A stretch of DNA of 64,000 nt, from contig WNKI01000002.1 in assembly GCA_015350385.1 (NCBI GenBank), positions 8,818,321-8,882,320 of the forward strand, given 5' to 3'. Position 1 is the first letter of the stretch, and the number at the start of each line of letters is the position of its first letter. Below the pieces are notes generated by a model, which was given only the letters and a program-made list of their open reading frames with translations, was not told the origin of the DNA and searched no databases. A program made the translations under genes and the position numbers. Source of the DNA: Aculops lycopersici. Taxonomy: Eukaryota > Arthropoda > Arachnida > Trombidiformes > Eriophyidae. Of the stretch, positions 1 through 12,068 are shown in pieces.

Positions 1-1658
<1,658 letters not shown>

Positions 1659-4600
1659 ATGGATATTGAAAATATGCACCCGTTTTGTTTGCCTTTTGGT
1701 CTCTGTTACGATGCCACAAGCTCAAGCATTACAAACGAAAACATTCTATTAGACGGAAGTGGCAATATCAAGTCGCGAACCAGCTCGCCCTCGGACGAGT
1801 TACTTAGACAATTGAGTCAAAACAATAACTGCCATCATAATCATGATACTCTCACTATATTAGACGATGACTCAATATTTGCTCATGCCCAATCAAATGG
1901 CGAAGAGGACGACATTTTCCATTACTCACTTGAACTTGACCTCGGCCAATCAGATCTTGACTCGTCGACCACGAACACGTTTGATCGCAATAGCGGCAGC
2001 ATAGATGGGAGTAGGACGATTGGAACCGACCAATTTGTTGAGGATGGAGAGCAAGAGGATGACGGCGAGTTGGTCGACGATTGGTACTCGATCAATAGCC
2101 AACAAAGTCAATTTCTATTCCTGTCGCCAACATTTGGTGCCTATAGTAATATAAATGGAAAGCGAAAGGGCAAGCAACAGAGACATCATCAGCACATAGT
2201 CTTTCAGCACATAGTCGACCCAATCGATATAAAATCTAGTCCAACTTTAGCTCAATTAAATCTAAATGCCAACGACGATCCAATTGATGGATTATGGGGC
2301 GAGGCGAACGCAACATCATCGGGATCAAATAACAACCACCAATCCTCAACCTCAACATCGATTAGAGTTCATCACAATCCAATTAGACTTACAACCCCAT
2401 CATCGTCAACTCTAACAGGTAGAAGTTTGCTCTCGACTCTTTGCACAAATGGCTCGTCGAATTCACGATCCTCCTCGCTGTCCACCTCTAGCTCGACGTC
2501 CGTCGCCTCCTTGCAAACACATGGAAACATGGATCTCTCATCACCACCACCACCATCGTCATCATCATTATCATTATCAGCCAATAGCAACAATACTCTC
2601 AATAGATCTACTCCACTCCAAGCAACCACTTGTAACCATCACCATCAGTTGAACTATCCAAATCACGTCAACCACCAACTCAACCACCACAACCACCAGC
2701 AACTCAGCAGCAATCACCAACACCAGAACCATCAGCATACTCAGCATCAGATATACTCAACAAATCCAGCGCCACTATGTCACCACGACCAACAGCGGCA
2801 GCAATGCAATACAACAACCACCACCGCCACCTGCTGCCAGGCTGGCCTGCTGATGGCCCAGCAGAATCAACACAACCAAAACAATGCAAATAGCATTCAG
2901 CAAAATACTCAATTAACGAGCAACCGCCTGCAACGGCCGCAACAAAAGTCGACGCTAATGAGCCATAGTGATGCAACGACGGCTCAAAGTCACAGACCTA
3001 CTTCGCCGGCTTTAGTTACCTCGTCCTCGTCGCCACTATCCTCATCGGCGGCGGTGGCGGCAGCGGCGGCGTCGCCTTCATCCTCGTCAAATTCAGCTGC
3101 AACTGTGACACAGGCACAAGGACCAACAGGTCGCAGTGCTACAAGCAACAAGAAACTCAAGGAGAATATCGAGTATCTCACAAACCTACTTTGCAACGGG
3201 AGCAACAACAAGTTAGACAATGGCACCAACAGTGCTACCAATCAACAACAACAACAGCAGCAACAACAACCACCTGTAGCTGGCGTCAACTCGCCGGCAA
3301 ACAGTAACATCCTAACCTCGACGATGGTTAGGAGTTACGCAACACTAGCTCACAGTTTGAGCACTAGACCCAAGCTACTCGAGCATAACAACGCAATAAT
3401 TGCATTTAGCAACAATAACAACAATAATAATAACCATCTTCATATGCAAAACAGCAATCACCTTGCCACTCTAATGAACCAACAAATTAGCGGCAATGAG
3501 GCGACTCCATTCGGGAACGAGACTACCAACTCTTCAACGACCACGAATCACCATGAGCCACAGAATGGCCATCAGCCACGATGGTTCCAACAAAACTGCA
3601 AAAGCCCGGTTATATTGACGCCTCAACATGCAGTCGAATCCAGTGTATCGGCTGCCGATTCCACCGATTGTCAGGTGTCGAGCTTGACAAATTGCTCAGT
3701 TGCAGCCCACCAAACAAACCAGCAATCATCATACTCTCATCTTCCGGTTGAATGTCACCAACATTGTGCTGCTGCTGCCGGTTTTGGAGCTTGTGGTAAC
3801 AGCAGCAGCAACAGCAACCAACAAAGAAGATCTGCACCAGAATTAAAGGTTCTAAGTTCCTTGCTGAGCACCAACAGGTGCTCGTCGCCTCATCAGTGCT
3901 CAGCGATCGGGTGTCATGGTCACCAGCACAACAACCATGACACACCACATCAGCAATTGCACCAGCACAACCACCTATCCATACAACGGCAACCAGTATT
4001 TAGTAGCTCAAATGTAGCCACACCAATAGCGCTGACAAATGGGACCTACAACTGCAACCAGTGGCAAGATAGGATGCCAACTCAACCATTAAACCCAACC
4101 CAACAACAGCAATACCAACAACACTACCCAGCCACTGGTCAAGAGCAAGTGTTGAGCAAACCGGATGTGTCTATTCCGGCCAATGGGAAGCCAATCACAC
4201 TCACGCCACTAAACCAAAGCAACTCTATCATTATCAACCAGCAACCTCAACCACCAAAGCCAAGATCTAACTCGGTGTTTGCCCAACCAGCTTCGCCCTC
4301 AACCTCATCAACCACATCCTCAGGTGGTTGCTTGGAGATTGCATCGTCCTCCTCATCAACAACCTCCTCCTCGGGCTCCTCCATCGGGCCGCCAAGTAAG
4401 AAACTCAAAACATCCGGTGGCGGCGCAATAACCGCAATTGGTCATCAACATCCAACTGCCGCCGGCAGGAAGCCCGCTAAGGGCCGAGCCAACAGGCCAA
4501 ACTCTATGAGTACCGATTGTAGTTTATCGTCCCACGACGAGGGCTTCTCTTCGCAGGTTGACAACGATGATTGCACCTCAAATCGCGACTCGGATGAGGA

Positions 4601-5369
4601 TGACGAGGATGTGGATTCGGACGACGAATCATTCTATGGTGACTATACTAATAGCGATCTCATTGGAGCCTCAATCTCTGATAATGCCGAAAACAAGTGG
4701 ACTCTTAATATGGGCCGCACTAGGCGTAACGGGCAGAAGCGATACTTCTGGCAATATAATGTTCAATCGAAGGGTCCAAAGGGTACGAGAATAGCTTCAG
4801 CCGATAGTCTGGAAGATCCATTTGTCTTACCTGAAGCCAGTGATCCAGTTTTTAGTAACGATTGCCAAGTGGAGGGAGTGAAACATTCGGGTAAAGCTCG
4901 ACGTGGCGATGGTAACGACTTGACTCCAAATCCGAGAAAATTGTTGATGATTGGATTAGAGCTGAAAAAACTCGGCAAAATTATCAACGACTTGGCTCCT
5001 GTCACCGATTTACCTTTAAACGCAAGGAACAAAACCCGAAAAGAAAAAAATAAGCTAGCCTCGCGGGCTTGTCGTCTGAAGAAGAAAGCTCAACATGAGG
5101 CCAATAAGATCAAGCTGTATGGTTTACAAAAAGAGCACCAGCAGGTTGTTATGGCCATCTTCGATATCCGTAAGCTACTCAAGGAAGAGCTTCATTGTCA
5201 AGAGAACACCATCAATAATTCCCAGACCGCAAGTCAAGCAACAAGTGCAAGGGTTGAGGCTTTGGCCGAACAATGTTCCATGAATGTTGCTGGCCTAACG
5301 AGTGATTATGTCAACAGTGTCCTCGAGAAGGTTGTTTCAGGTTGCATTGATGGCGGATTACAAACTTGA
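1659..5369 (+). CDS. CREBRF/REPTOR-like bZIP transcription factor
   Basis: This is a 1236-residue protein. The first ~970 residues are low complexity: poly-Gln, poly-Asn, His-rich and Ser-rich tracts with an Ala run near 470. An acidic Ser/Asp block follows, then a conserved block starting SDDESFYGDYTNSDLIGAS, with a Trp-rich segment (KRYFWQYNVQSKGPKGTR). The C-terminal bZIP basic region is at about residues 1118-1145 (ARNKTRKEKNKLASRACRLK), followed by a weak zipper. This order matches CREB3 regulatory factor (CREBRF) and Drosophila REPTOR, a TORC1-regulated nuclear factor controlling metabolic and starvation genes; that role is transferred from the family. The start has an A-rich context and precedes a conserved-looking MDIENMHPF segment. 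The gene is intronless and longer than human CREBRF because of the repeats. I am sure of the bZIP class and fairly sure of the family. Confidence 0.83.
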   Translation: MDIENMHPFCLPFGLCYDATSSSITNENILLDGSGNIKSRTSSPSDELLRQLSQNNNCHHNHDTLTILDDDSIFAHAQSNGEEDDIFHYSLELDLGQSDLDSSTTNTFDRNSGSIDGSRTIGTDQFVEDGEQEDDGELVDDWYSINSQQSQFLFLSPTFGAYSNINGKRKGKQQRHHQHIVFQHIVDPIDIKSSPTLAQLNLNANDDPIDGLWGEANATSSGSNNNHQSSTSTSIRVHHNPIRLTTPSSSTLTGRSLLSTLCTNGSSNSRSSSLSTSSSTSVASLQTHGNMDLSSPPPPSSSSLSLSANSNNTLNRSTPLQATTCNHHHQLNYPNHVNHQLNHHNHQQLSSNHQHQNHQHTQHQIYSTNPAPLCHHDQQRQQCNTTTTTATCCQAGLLMAQQNQHNQNNANSIQQNTQLTSNRLQRPQQKSTLMSHSDATTAQSHRPTSPALVTSSSSPLSSSAAVAAAAASPSSSSNSAATVTQAQGPTGRSATSNKKLKENIEYLTNLLCNGSNNKLDNGTNSATNQQQQQQQQQPPVAGVNSPANSNILTSTMVRSYATLAHSLSTRPKLLEHNNAIIAFSNNNNNNNNHLHMQNSNHLATLMNQQISGNEATPFGNETTNSSTTTNHHEPQNGHQPRWFQQNCKSPVILTPQHAVESSVSAADSTDCQVSSLTNCSVAAHQTNQQSSYSHLPVECHQHCAAAAGFGACGNSSSNSNQQRRSAPELKVLSSLLSTNRCSSPHQCSAIGCHGHQHNNHDTPHQQLHQHNHLSIQRQPVFSSSNVATPIALTNGTYNCNQWQDRMPTQPLNPTQQQQYQQHYPATGQEQVLSKPDVSIPANGKPITLTPLNQSNSIIINQQPQPPKPRSNSVFAQPASPSTSSTTSSGGCLEIASSSSSTTSSSGSSIGPPSKKLKTSGGGAITAIGHQHPTAAGRKPAKGRANRPNSMSTDCSLSSHDEGFSSQVDNDDCTSNRDSDEDDEDVDSDDESFYGDYTNSDLIGASISDNAENKWTLNMGRTRRNGQKRYFWQYNVQSKGPKGTRIASADSLEDPFVLPEASDPVFSNDCQVEGVKHSGKARRGDGNDLTPNPRKLLMIGLELKKLGKIINDLAPVTDLPLNARNKTRKEKNKLASRACRLKKKAQHEANKIKLYGLQKEHQQVVMAIFDIRKLLKEELHCQENTINNSQTASQATSARVEALAEQCSMNVAGLTSDYVNSVLEKVVSGCIDGGLQT

Positions 5370-6273
5370 ACTAGATGTGGAATGCTATAACTGTGATAGG
5401 TGCCCGATTGATTGCATTGATGAAGTTGGAATGTATCATTCTTGGCGCCTTTGTTATCTTTGTTTGTAATGACAATCAATTAAATTCAAACTGTTGATAT
5501 GTCGGTCTATTCACTTTGTTATCTCACAAGGAGACACATGACATGGGTTACTCCAGAATCCAGTAAAAAGCACATGAAATCTCATCTACTCGTCGAGACG
5601 ACAACAAAATTGTAGGTCTCTAAGGCTTCTTTTGGATATTTGACGAATTATTGAGGCTTCAAGCTTGATCCGCTCCATAGAGAAAGCACAGGGCCGAAAA
5701 ATACTCAAAAAACCCTAGAAACCCAAGAAAAACGCCATAGAGTGAGGTGCGCTATCAGAATTTTGATCTTATTTATCTCGTAACTGGGGTAAAAGAAGCA
5801 AGAAACGATTTCACATAAAACTCAGCTCGGTGAGCTGAATCGATTGATGTATGACTTGCCCAGATCCAAGCTGAACATAGTCATGTGTTTCCTTGTCAGA
5901 CTTGTCACATCTACAGTAAAGAGATTCAATAAGAATTTAGATGATCTATTTTGCAATAATCAGTTTATTTAATCTAGAGATCAAGTTTCATTGGGAAATT
6001 GTAAAATAAGGTATGTGGCTTGCACGAGAAGCAAGGCGACCTAATATGGATTGCGGTGGTGTTTTTTGCAAACGACTGTAGCGGTCGAATGAGAGAGAAA
6101 ACGTTACGCGCAAAATTCGTTACACTCACGTTGTTGTGTTTGCCACCTAAGGTCATTTTATTCAGTTACTTCTATTCTCAAATCCTTACGTCACTGGGAT
6201 TATTTTATTTATACTACAAGCAAACTATAACCTCAAATCATAACGATCAAACCAAAGCAACACCAGATATAAC
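5370..6273. other. Intergenic: 3' UTR of bZIP gene and promoter of MICOS gene
   Basis: AT-rich 3' UTR-like sequence follows the stop; no canonical AATAAA stands out. A 115-codon frame at 6020-6367 overlaps the start of the next gene and has no recognisable protein features. I see no other gene here. Confidence 0.5.
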
Positions 6274-6858
6274 TTGGACGACATGGTTGACACAACGAGC
6301 AACAACAAGAGCAAGGACTGTAAGGATGGCTCGTGTCCCGTTGACAAGTCAGGCAAGGAAAAACTAGTCAAAGCGACGGATTTGCCGCTTGTTGGTAATC
6401 CCTACCCACCAAGGGATGTCATTGTCGGCGATTCTCCGGGATACCTTGAGACCAAGGTCAGGGCTTTAAGAAGTTCAGTACAACCAATTCTTTCACCCTT
6501 GGGCTCGGCTTACGAAAGGACTAGTGACTTTATATCCATAGGTGTTGCGCATAGTCAGAGTGGCTGGGAGAGGTTGGCCAACAGTCAGAGTTCAGTCACT
6601 AACTCGGGCATCATTGCGGGCACCACGTTGCTTGGATTGGCACTTGCAAGGAGGCGAGGTATCATTGGGAAGCTGGTTTTTGGTGCGCTTGGATTTACCG
6701 TTGGTATGACCGGCTGCTACCCTAAGGACATGCAAGAGAAGGGGCGAATGTTGATGTATATAGCCCAGAACAAATTGCAACCTGCGGTGATGCAACAATA
6801 CGAAAAACTAACCAAGGGCGAGATTGCACCAGATAATAGCCCTAAGAAGCCAGAGTGA
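6274..6858 (+). CDS. MICOS complex subunit MIC26/MIC27-like (apolipoprotein O family)
   Basis: The 194-residue protein has a polar N-terminus with Cys residues (CKDGSCPVDKSGKEK), then a conserved-looking LPLVGNPYPPRDV segment. A middle helix region follows (about 60-110). Two glycine-rich hydrophobic segments come next, at about 111-124 (GIIAGTTLLGLALA) and 129-148 (GIIGKLVFGALGFTVGMTGC), ending in a YPKDMQEKGR motif. Two adjacent Gly-rich membrane spans after an amphipathic region are typical of APOO/APOOL (MIC26/MIC27), inner-membrane proteins that bind cardiolipin and shape crista junctions. Length fits the family (about 200-270). MIC26 and MIC27 cannot be separated by eye. The gene is intronless and converges with the ANP32 gene. 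Confidence 0.75.
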   Translation: MDDMVDTTSNNKSKDCKDGSCPVDKSGKEKLVKATDLPLVGNPYPPRDVIVGDSPGYLETKVRALRSSVQPILSPLGSAYERTSDFISIGVAHSQSGWERLANSQSSVTNSGIIAGTTLLGLALARRRGIIGKLVFGALGFTVGMTGCYPKDMQEKGRMLMYIAQNKLQPAVMQQYEKLTKGEIAPDNSPKKPE

Positions 6859-7064
6859 TTGAGCACCACGAAGATTAAAATCGCATGTTATGTTATGTTA
6901 GACTTTCATCCAGACAAGTAATACAATCCTGTCTTAAAATCGACCAAACAAATTATAGACATCTCTAGTTAGACTCAACAATGGGCTTTATGAAAGTGAG
7001 ATGAATTTAGTTTTGTGTCTTTATGAGGTTGATGTGATGTTGGATTTTTCTAGTTCCATCACAC

Positions 7065-7070
7065 AATAAA
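7065..7070 (+). terminator. Polyadenylation signal AATAAA of the MICOS gene
   Basis: A canonical AATAAA lies about 210 bases after the MICOS stop codon and before the convergent ANP32 gene. Confidence 0.55.
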
Positions 7071-7187
7071 ATGGTGCTTATGATAGTGACGTTGATGAGA
7101 TATAGGTAGAATTAATGGGGGCAATATGGTAGTAAAGCAACGAGAAGTCCAAACAATATCAATCTATGTGCATGAAATCACATCAAT

Positions 7188-7665
7188 CTATGCCTCCTCT
7201 TCCCTAACTTCGTCTCCCTGACCCTCCTCATCCTCGTGCTTTCTCTTTTGACCTCTGGCTTTATCGGTTAATTCATCGGTGGTGTTAATGTTCGAGTTGG
7301 AGGTGTTGATGGTTGTTGTAATAGTGTTTGATGTTGTGGTGGTGGTGATGTTATTGGCTGCAGCATTGACCGCCGCTTCCTCTTCCGCAGTTGGGGCATC
7401 TAAATCGTTAGTTGTTGAAAGATTGGCGTGTGAGTTTGTTGTTGAAAGATTGGCCTCGGAGTCTAGCTCGTCGGCGTCATCCTCGGGGTCAATCTGGTGA
7501 TCTCTCTCATCGTCGCCATCCTCTTGGCCAGGCTGAAACTCCTCGTCGTCGCTCTCGTCTTCGTCGCCAAGATTCCTTTGTAGTTGCTTGAGATCTGATC
7601 CAAGTTCTTCGCCATCGTCACTGTCCTCCTCCTCGTCGTCGTCACCATCATCATCATCGTCATCG

Positions 7666-7697
<32 letters not shown>

Positions 7698-8573
7698 GTC
7701 ATTAATAATCTCTCCCTCATCACTGTCGCCAATAGTTTGGATGTGGTTACTATCATCGGTGGCATTACCTCCTCGCGACTTTGAGTCGCCCATAGAGGCC
7801 GAGGAGTTTTGGTCAACAATACCGACGTTTCGAGATGCTGCAAGCTCTTGGCGCGAATCGTCGCCAAGATCATTCTCCTCATCTAGATCCTCGTCATCAT
7901 CGTCATCATCATCGTCGTCGTCGTCTTCATCATACTCTGCTCCCTCGGCCTCCTCTTCGTCGTAATCATCCTCATCTGACGATGCCTGATCCTCGCCATC
8001 CTCCGCCTCCTCCTCATCGTCGTCGTCAAGATCATTATCCTCTCGGGTGATACGATTGTCCATATCTGAAACATCATCGTCACTTTCATCACTGTCATTG
8101 ACCTCTTTCTCATTTCTATCATATCCATCTAAGGATTTAAGTTTTGGCAGTAAGTCGAACACCTTTTGCCTGTAATCATCTGATTGTGTGACCTCGCAAT
8201 TGTACAGATCCAGATTAACCAAATCATGAAATTCCCTCAATGGCTCGAGCGCCTCCAAATCCTTGATTCGATTGCCGCTAACATTCAAATGTTGCAACTT
8301 TGGACTACCGTGCAAAAGATTTAAGCCCCCAGTTAGTCGATTATCACTAAGCTCGAGCTTCTTTAACTTTGGCAACTTTGGAAAACCTTTCAATGTAACA
8401 AGACCAACGTTGATCAAGCTCAATGTTTCCAAATTGACAAATTCCTCTGTGAGGCCGCTAATTTGTGGCGCCCTGCAATTGTCCAAGATAAGCTCGGTGA
8501 CTTGATCGTTCCGCTTGTTTTGCTTCTCCAAGCCAATCCGATACTCCATTGTGTTGTTGTCCATTGCGTTCAA
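7188..8573 (-). CDS. ANP32 family acidic leucine-rich nuclear phosphoprotein with very long acidic tail
   Basis: The protein has 461 residues. Residues ~20-150 carry leucine-rich repeats (ELILDNCRAPQISGL, LKKLELSDNRLTGGL, LQHLNVSGNRIKDL) capped by a DLYNCEVTQSDDYRQKVFDLLP/LKSLDGYDR segment, the hallmark of ANP32/mapmodulin. From ~165 to ~390 the chain is almost entirely Asp/Glu/Ser, then Asn/Thr-rich. It ends with a basic stretch (ARGQKRKHEDEE) resembling a nuclear localisation signal. Family roles are histone chaperoning, PP2A inhibition and nucleocytoplasmic RNA work. Typical ANP32 proteins are about 230-270 residues, so the tail is roughly twice as long as usual. It is partly encoded by a GAT/ATC microsatellite and may vary in length. 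The ATG at 8573 is the first in frame and precedes the LRR cap. Confidence 0.9.
7644..7700. repeat. (ATC)n/(GAT)n microsatellite inside the ANP32 acidic tail
   Basis: Near-pure TCATCATCG-type trinucleotides encode a poly-Asp run on the minus strand. A second, less regular tract lies at about 7888-7930. Length change in whole units would keep the frame. Confidence 0.85.
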
Positions 8574-10054
8574 TTGTGTTGATGATGTAACGTAATATAA
8601 CGTAACCCGCTGCTGCTTCTAGTTTTTGAGGTTAATAATAATGTTAAGCTTTCAGTGGTTATTATGAAGATAATAATTGCCGGTTAGGTAAGAGGTTTTG
8701 GTTCAAGTTGGTTTATAATACGCTACTACGCGATGATTGAGTTTCTAATAAGTTCTAATTAAAGTTTTGTTAAAGTCCCTCTTTTCTTACAGAATGTAAG
8801 TTAAATACTTGAGTTCCTTTTTCTCTCTCCCTCTCTCTTTAACTTGAGATATAGTTATAATGATAGCTGATATAGTTATAACCTCAACTAGCTGACCACT
8901 GCAAGTGAATGTGTGTCAGTCAGCGTCAGCGACTGTGGCGGCGTCGGCGGCTACAACAACGTGTGTGTTTTCGTCAGGGTGCACGATGATGGTTATGATA
9001 ATATATATATATATATATTTATATATTGTGTGTTGGCGATAGATGTAGTTTTGGTAAGTGTTGAATGTCCAGTGGTGATTCTGATATAATGATGGTCGTG
9101 ATCGCACACAATGTAGTAGTAAAGAATACACACTTGCGCTTGTTAGATTGATGATGTCGGATGATGATACAGTTGTTGTGGTTGGCGCTGTTGTGTTGAA
9201 GTTGTACTAGCTGCTTTTGCTGCTGTGTTTGCCGATGTTGTGATCCGCTAATGCTAAGGCTAGAGAAGCTTGATGAGTCTTGGAGTGTGAGAGGTAATAA
9301 GGAGAGTCGATAGAGTTAACACGATGGGCCGCCTATCTTTAAGCGTGTGCGCGGCAGTGGTGGTGGTGGTGGCGGCGGCAGCGGCAGCAGCAGTAGCAGC
9401 GATGGCGAATATCTTGCGGTCTGTGTGTGAGCGACGCTGGCGCCGTTGCTGCTGCCACAGAAAAGTCGTGTGTTGTTATGCCAAATGTGTGTTTGTCGCC
9501 GATTTGAGGCAGCAGAGCTCAGCGGCAGCGAGGCAGGCAATGCGCTTTGCCAGCAGCTTGTGCGCCTCCTGAGCTTCCATTGGCCGACTGCGTAGAATTC
9601 AATGTTCACAATCTCTGCTGCCGTCATAATGCGGATAATAGGAAAAACGCATAGGATTTTGCATTGCACAGAAGTGAGAAGCGAGTGCGTTTCGCGCCGC
9701 CGCCACCAAGTTCCTCCAGAATGCATCACAAACCCAATGAAAAGCCGAATCCAACGCTCGTCTTCTGTGTGATGCGAGTGGCGAGAAATGGGAAAAGCAG
9801 GGGAAAAAGGGAGAAACTTGCCGGTCGACGGCCGTTGCAGAGTGCTACAATGCTGATGCTGCTTTCAGCGCGCACTTCTAGGGGGCGAGCACTGGCTCCA
9901 AAATGACGTCCCCTCCTCCGGCCGACTTTTCGGTTGCAGCAGCAGCAGCACGTCTGGTCCGGCGCCACGAGTTGGAGCGACCACTGGCGAGCGTAGCAGG
10001 TAAATTCTGGTTCCGCTCACACATATAGATCGTGTCAGCCATAATATAATCTAA
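8574..10054. other. Divergent intergenic region, GC-rich in its right half
   Basis: This lies between two divergently transcribed genes and holds an (AT)n tract at 9000-9018. Around 9350-9970 the sequence is CGG/GCA-rich, giving artefactual Ala/Val and Cys/Arg frames on both strands. An ATG at 9903 opens a short frame ending near a GTAAAT donor-like site at 10000; it could be an upstream exon of the coiled-coil gene but nothing proves it. Confidence 0.45.
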
Positions 10055-10507
10055 ATGATAACACTGCCTCTCATAATGGACAACTCAAACTTGATGCGCT
10101 GCTCCACCCCTAAGAGGCTCTACGGAAGCAATCACAATCAAAATGGCACGACTAGTAGACATTATTATAACAACAACCAAGACGAGGAACAGGAACAGGA
10201 AAACCCCTGGGCCAAGATCGACGAGTTACAAAGGACAGTGAGCGATCTGGCATTGGAAAATGAGCAACTACGCTCCGAATTGATTCTAGTCAGCCAGCAA
10301 CTTGTCGAAAAGGATCAAGCTTGTATGAAAATCAGGGAACAATTCTATGGGGTTGTGAGGATTTTCGAGGAATTGTATGAGAAAATTAGACGAATGAAAC
10401 AAAGACAGTATATGATGAAAACAACAACAACCACCGCCGACGACAACTCACCTCCGTATTTGCAACAAGCTGCTGCAGCAACCAACACAAATGGGCCCGT
10501 CGCCTGA
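10055..10507 (+). CDS. Small coiled-coil protein, unidentified
   Basis: A 150-residue frame; a second possible start is at 10076 (MDNSNLMRCSTPKRLYGS). The N-terminal ~50 residues are polar and Asn-rich. Residues ~50-115 have a strong heptad pattern (IDELQRTVSDLALENEQLRS continuing into QQLVEKDQACMKIREQF), so a parallel coiled coil is likely. The tail is Thr/Ala-rich. The ENEQLRSEL block recalls leucine-zipper segments, but there is no adjacent basic DNA-binding region. I do not recognise the family. The frame has an in-range AATAAA at 10589 and a plausible promoter region upstream, and may be the last exon of a longer gene. Confidence 0.55.
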   Translation: MITLPLIMDNSNLMRCSTPKRLYGSNHNQNGTTSRHYYNNNQDEEQEQENPWAKIDELQRTVSDLALENEQLRSELILVSQQLVEKDQACMKIREQFYGVVRIFEELYEKIRRMKQRQYMMKTTTTTADDNSPPYLQQAAAATNTNGPVA

Positions 10508-10588
10508 GTTTAGCAGTCTGTGCGCGTGGTGCTTTCCTCGCTCTAGCCCATTAGTGAGCGTGTGTTTTTGTTATGTTGCGCCATGAGA

Positions 10589-10594
10589 AATAAA
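10589..10594 (+). terminator. Polyadenylation signal AATAAA of the coiled-coil gene
   Basis: A canonical AATAAA lies about 80 bases after the stop codon at 10507. It supports the frame being the 3' end of a real transcript. Confidence 0.6.
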
Positions 10595-10807
10595 TAGTTG
10601 CTAGAAAATATTTGACCAAAAATTATTATTATAAACACCTCTCATGGTTTATATCCAACTCACCATAAATCACTGTTATAATTATTGCAAGTTTATCACA
10701 AGCATTATTGAAACGATAGCTTAAAACAAACCATTTATCGTTGAAATATCTCAAGTGAAACGGAACAAATCGAATCGTATAGATAGAAACTCTGCAAAAC
10801 GCGCAAG

Positions 10808-11815
10808 ATGCCACCGAAAGGAGGAGGAGGAGCTAAAGGGGAGAGCAAGAAGTCTATCGAGAAGAAGAAGGATAAAATTGTCGAGGACAAAACTTTTGGT
10901 TTGAAAAACAAAAAGGGAGCCAAAACTCAGAAATTTATCCAGCAAGTCCAGAAGCAAGTCAAGGGAAATTTGCAAAAGGATGGTCAGGCAAAGCCAAGCA
11001 AGAAGGAGGAGAAACTAAAGGAATTGACCGAATTGAATGCCATATTCAGGCCGGTGGCTACACAAAAAGTCGAGCGCGGTGTTGACCCTAAATCTGTCCT
11101 ATGTGCCTTCTTCAAACAAGGCCAGTGTACCAAAGGCGACAAATGCAAATTCTCTCACGACCTCAAGATAGAGAAGAAATCGGAGAAGAAGAGTGTATAT
11201 GTGGATCTGCGAGATGAGAAGGAGGGCGGCATGGAAAATTGGGACGAAGAAACGTTGCGAGATGCTGTCGAAAAGAAGCACGGCGCTGCCAACAAGACAA
11301 AACCACCAACAGATATCATTTGCAAGTTCTTCCTCGAAGCGCTCGAGCAGAGCAAGTACGGTTGGTTTTGGGAGTGCCCGAATGGTGGACCTAAATGTCA
11401 TTATAGACACGCGCTTCCTCCTGGATTTGTATTGAAGAAGGATAAAAAGAAGGCGGAAAATTTGCCAAAGATTAATATGGAGGACTTGGTTGAGGTTGAG
11501 CGAAAGAATCTACCCCACGATCTGCCTAAACTGACGCTTGAATCTTTTCTAGCATGGAAGAAGAGAAAAGTTGAGGAGAGGAAAGCAAAGATCGCGCAAG
11601 AGGAGGCCGACAAGAAGGCCGAGTTCAAGGCTGGAAGGAATGTGGGTCTCAGTGGTAGAGATATGTTCACATTCAATCCTGAGCTGGCTCAAGATAGTGC
11701 CTACGACGAGGATGAAGTTGCCTGCGATAATTATGAGCAAGAGGAAATTGATGATACCACATTCAAGGATATCAAACTTGAGGATTTGGCCATGTTAAAT
11801 CTTTCAGATGGATGA
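10808..11815 (+). CDS. ZC3H15: Zinc finger CCCH protein 15 (DFRP1)
   Basis: The 335-residue protein begins MPPKGGGGAKGESKKSIEKK, a Lys-rich start typical of ZC3H15/DRG family regulatory protein 1. A CCCH finger sits at about residues 97-118 (VLCAFFKQGQCTKGDKCKFSH). A second, longer CCCH-like finger is at about 169-205 (ICKFFLEALEQSKYGWFWEC and CHYRHALPPGF). The C-terminal part contains the conserved LPKLTLESFLAWKKRK segment and a Glu/Asp-rich end. Known homologues bind and stabilise the DRG1 GTPase on ribosomes. It is somewhat shorter than the human protein (426). The gene is intronless, has a polyA signal at 11937, and converges with RPB11. Confidence 0.95.
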   Translation: MPPKGGGGAKGESKKSIEKKKDKIVEDKTFGLKNKKGAKTQKFIQQVQKQVKGNLQKDGQAKPSKKEEKLKELTELNAIFRPVATQKVERGVDPKSVLCAFFKQGQCTKGDKCKFSHDLKIEKKSEKKSVYVDLRDEKEGGMENWDEETLRDAVEKKHGAANKTKPPTDIICKFFLEALEQSKYGWFWECPNGGPKCHYRHALPPGFVLKKDKKKAENLPKINMEDLVEVERKNLPHDLPKLTLESFLAWKKRKVEERKAKIAQEEADKKAEFKAGRNVGLSGRDMFTFNPELAQDSAYDEDEVACDNYEQEEIDDTTFKDIKLEDLAMLNLSDG

Positions 11816-11936
11816 CCTGTGCCATCTACCCCTAGCTACCCAATGATCAAGTCGCTTTCCTCATACCAGACCAATGTCCGAGTCTCTTATCCTATGCGAC
11901 GTATCTCCTTGTTTAGAAGTGTTCGAAATGTGTATG

Positions 11937-11942
11937 AATAAA
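11937..11942 (+). terminator. Polyadenylation signal AATAAA of ZC3H15
   Basis: A canonical AATAAA lies about 120 bases after the ZC3H15 stop codon, before the 3' end of the convergent RPB11 gene. Confidence 0.6.
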
Positions 11943-12068
11943 TGAATGATGATTCCATTGTCGCAGCTAGTTGACAATCAGATTGCATAATGAGTAATCA
12001 TAAATATTGCCCCATGCTACTGTACAGATTGATTAATTGTACTCATTGTATTGATTAAACAAATAAAT

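Noticed and set aside
7588..7965. Poly-Ser plus-strand frame opposite ANP32
   Set aside because: It is the shadow of the acidic tail repeat (GAT/GAC read backwards).
9316..9729. 137-codon minus-strand frame with poly-Pro and Leu tracts
   Set aside because: GC-rich trinucleotide repeats give open frames on both strands; no domain or signal supports coding.
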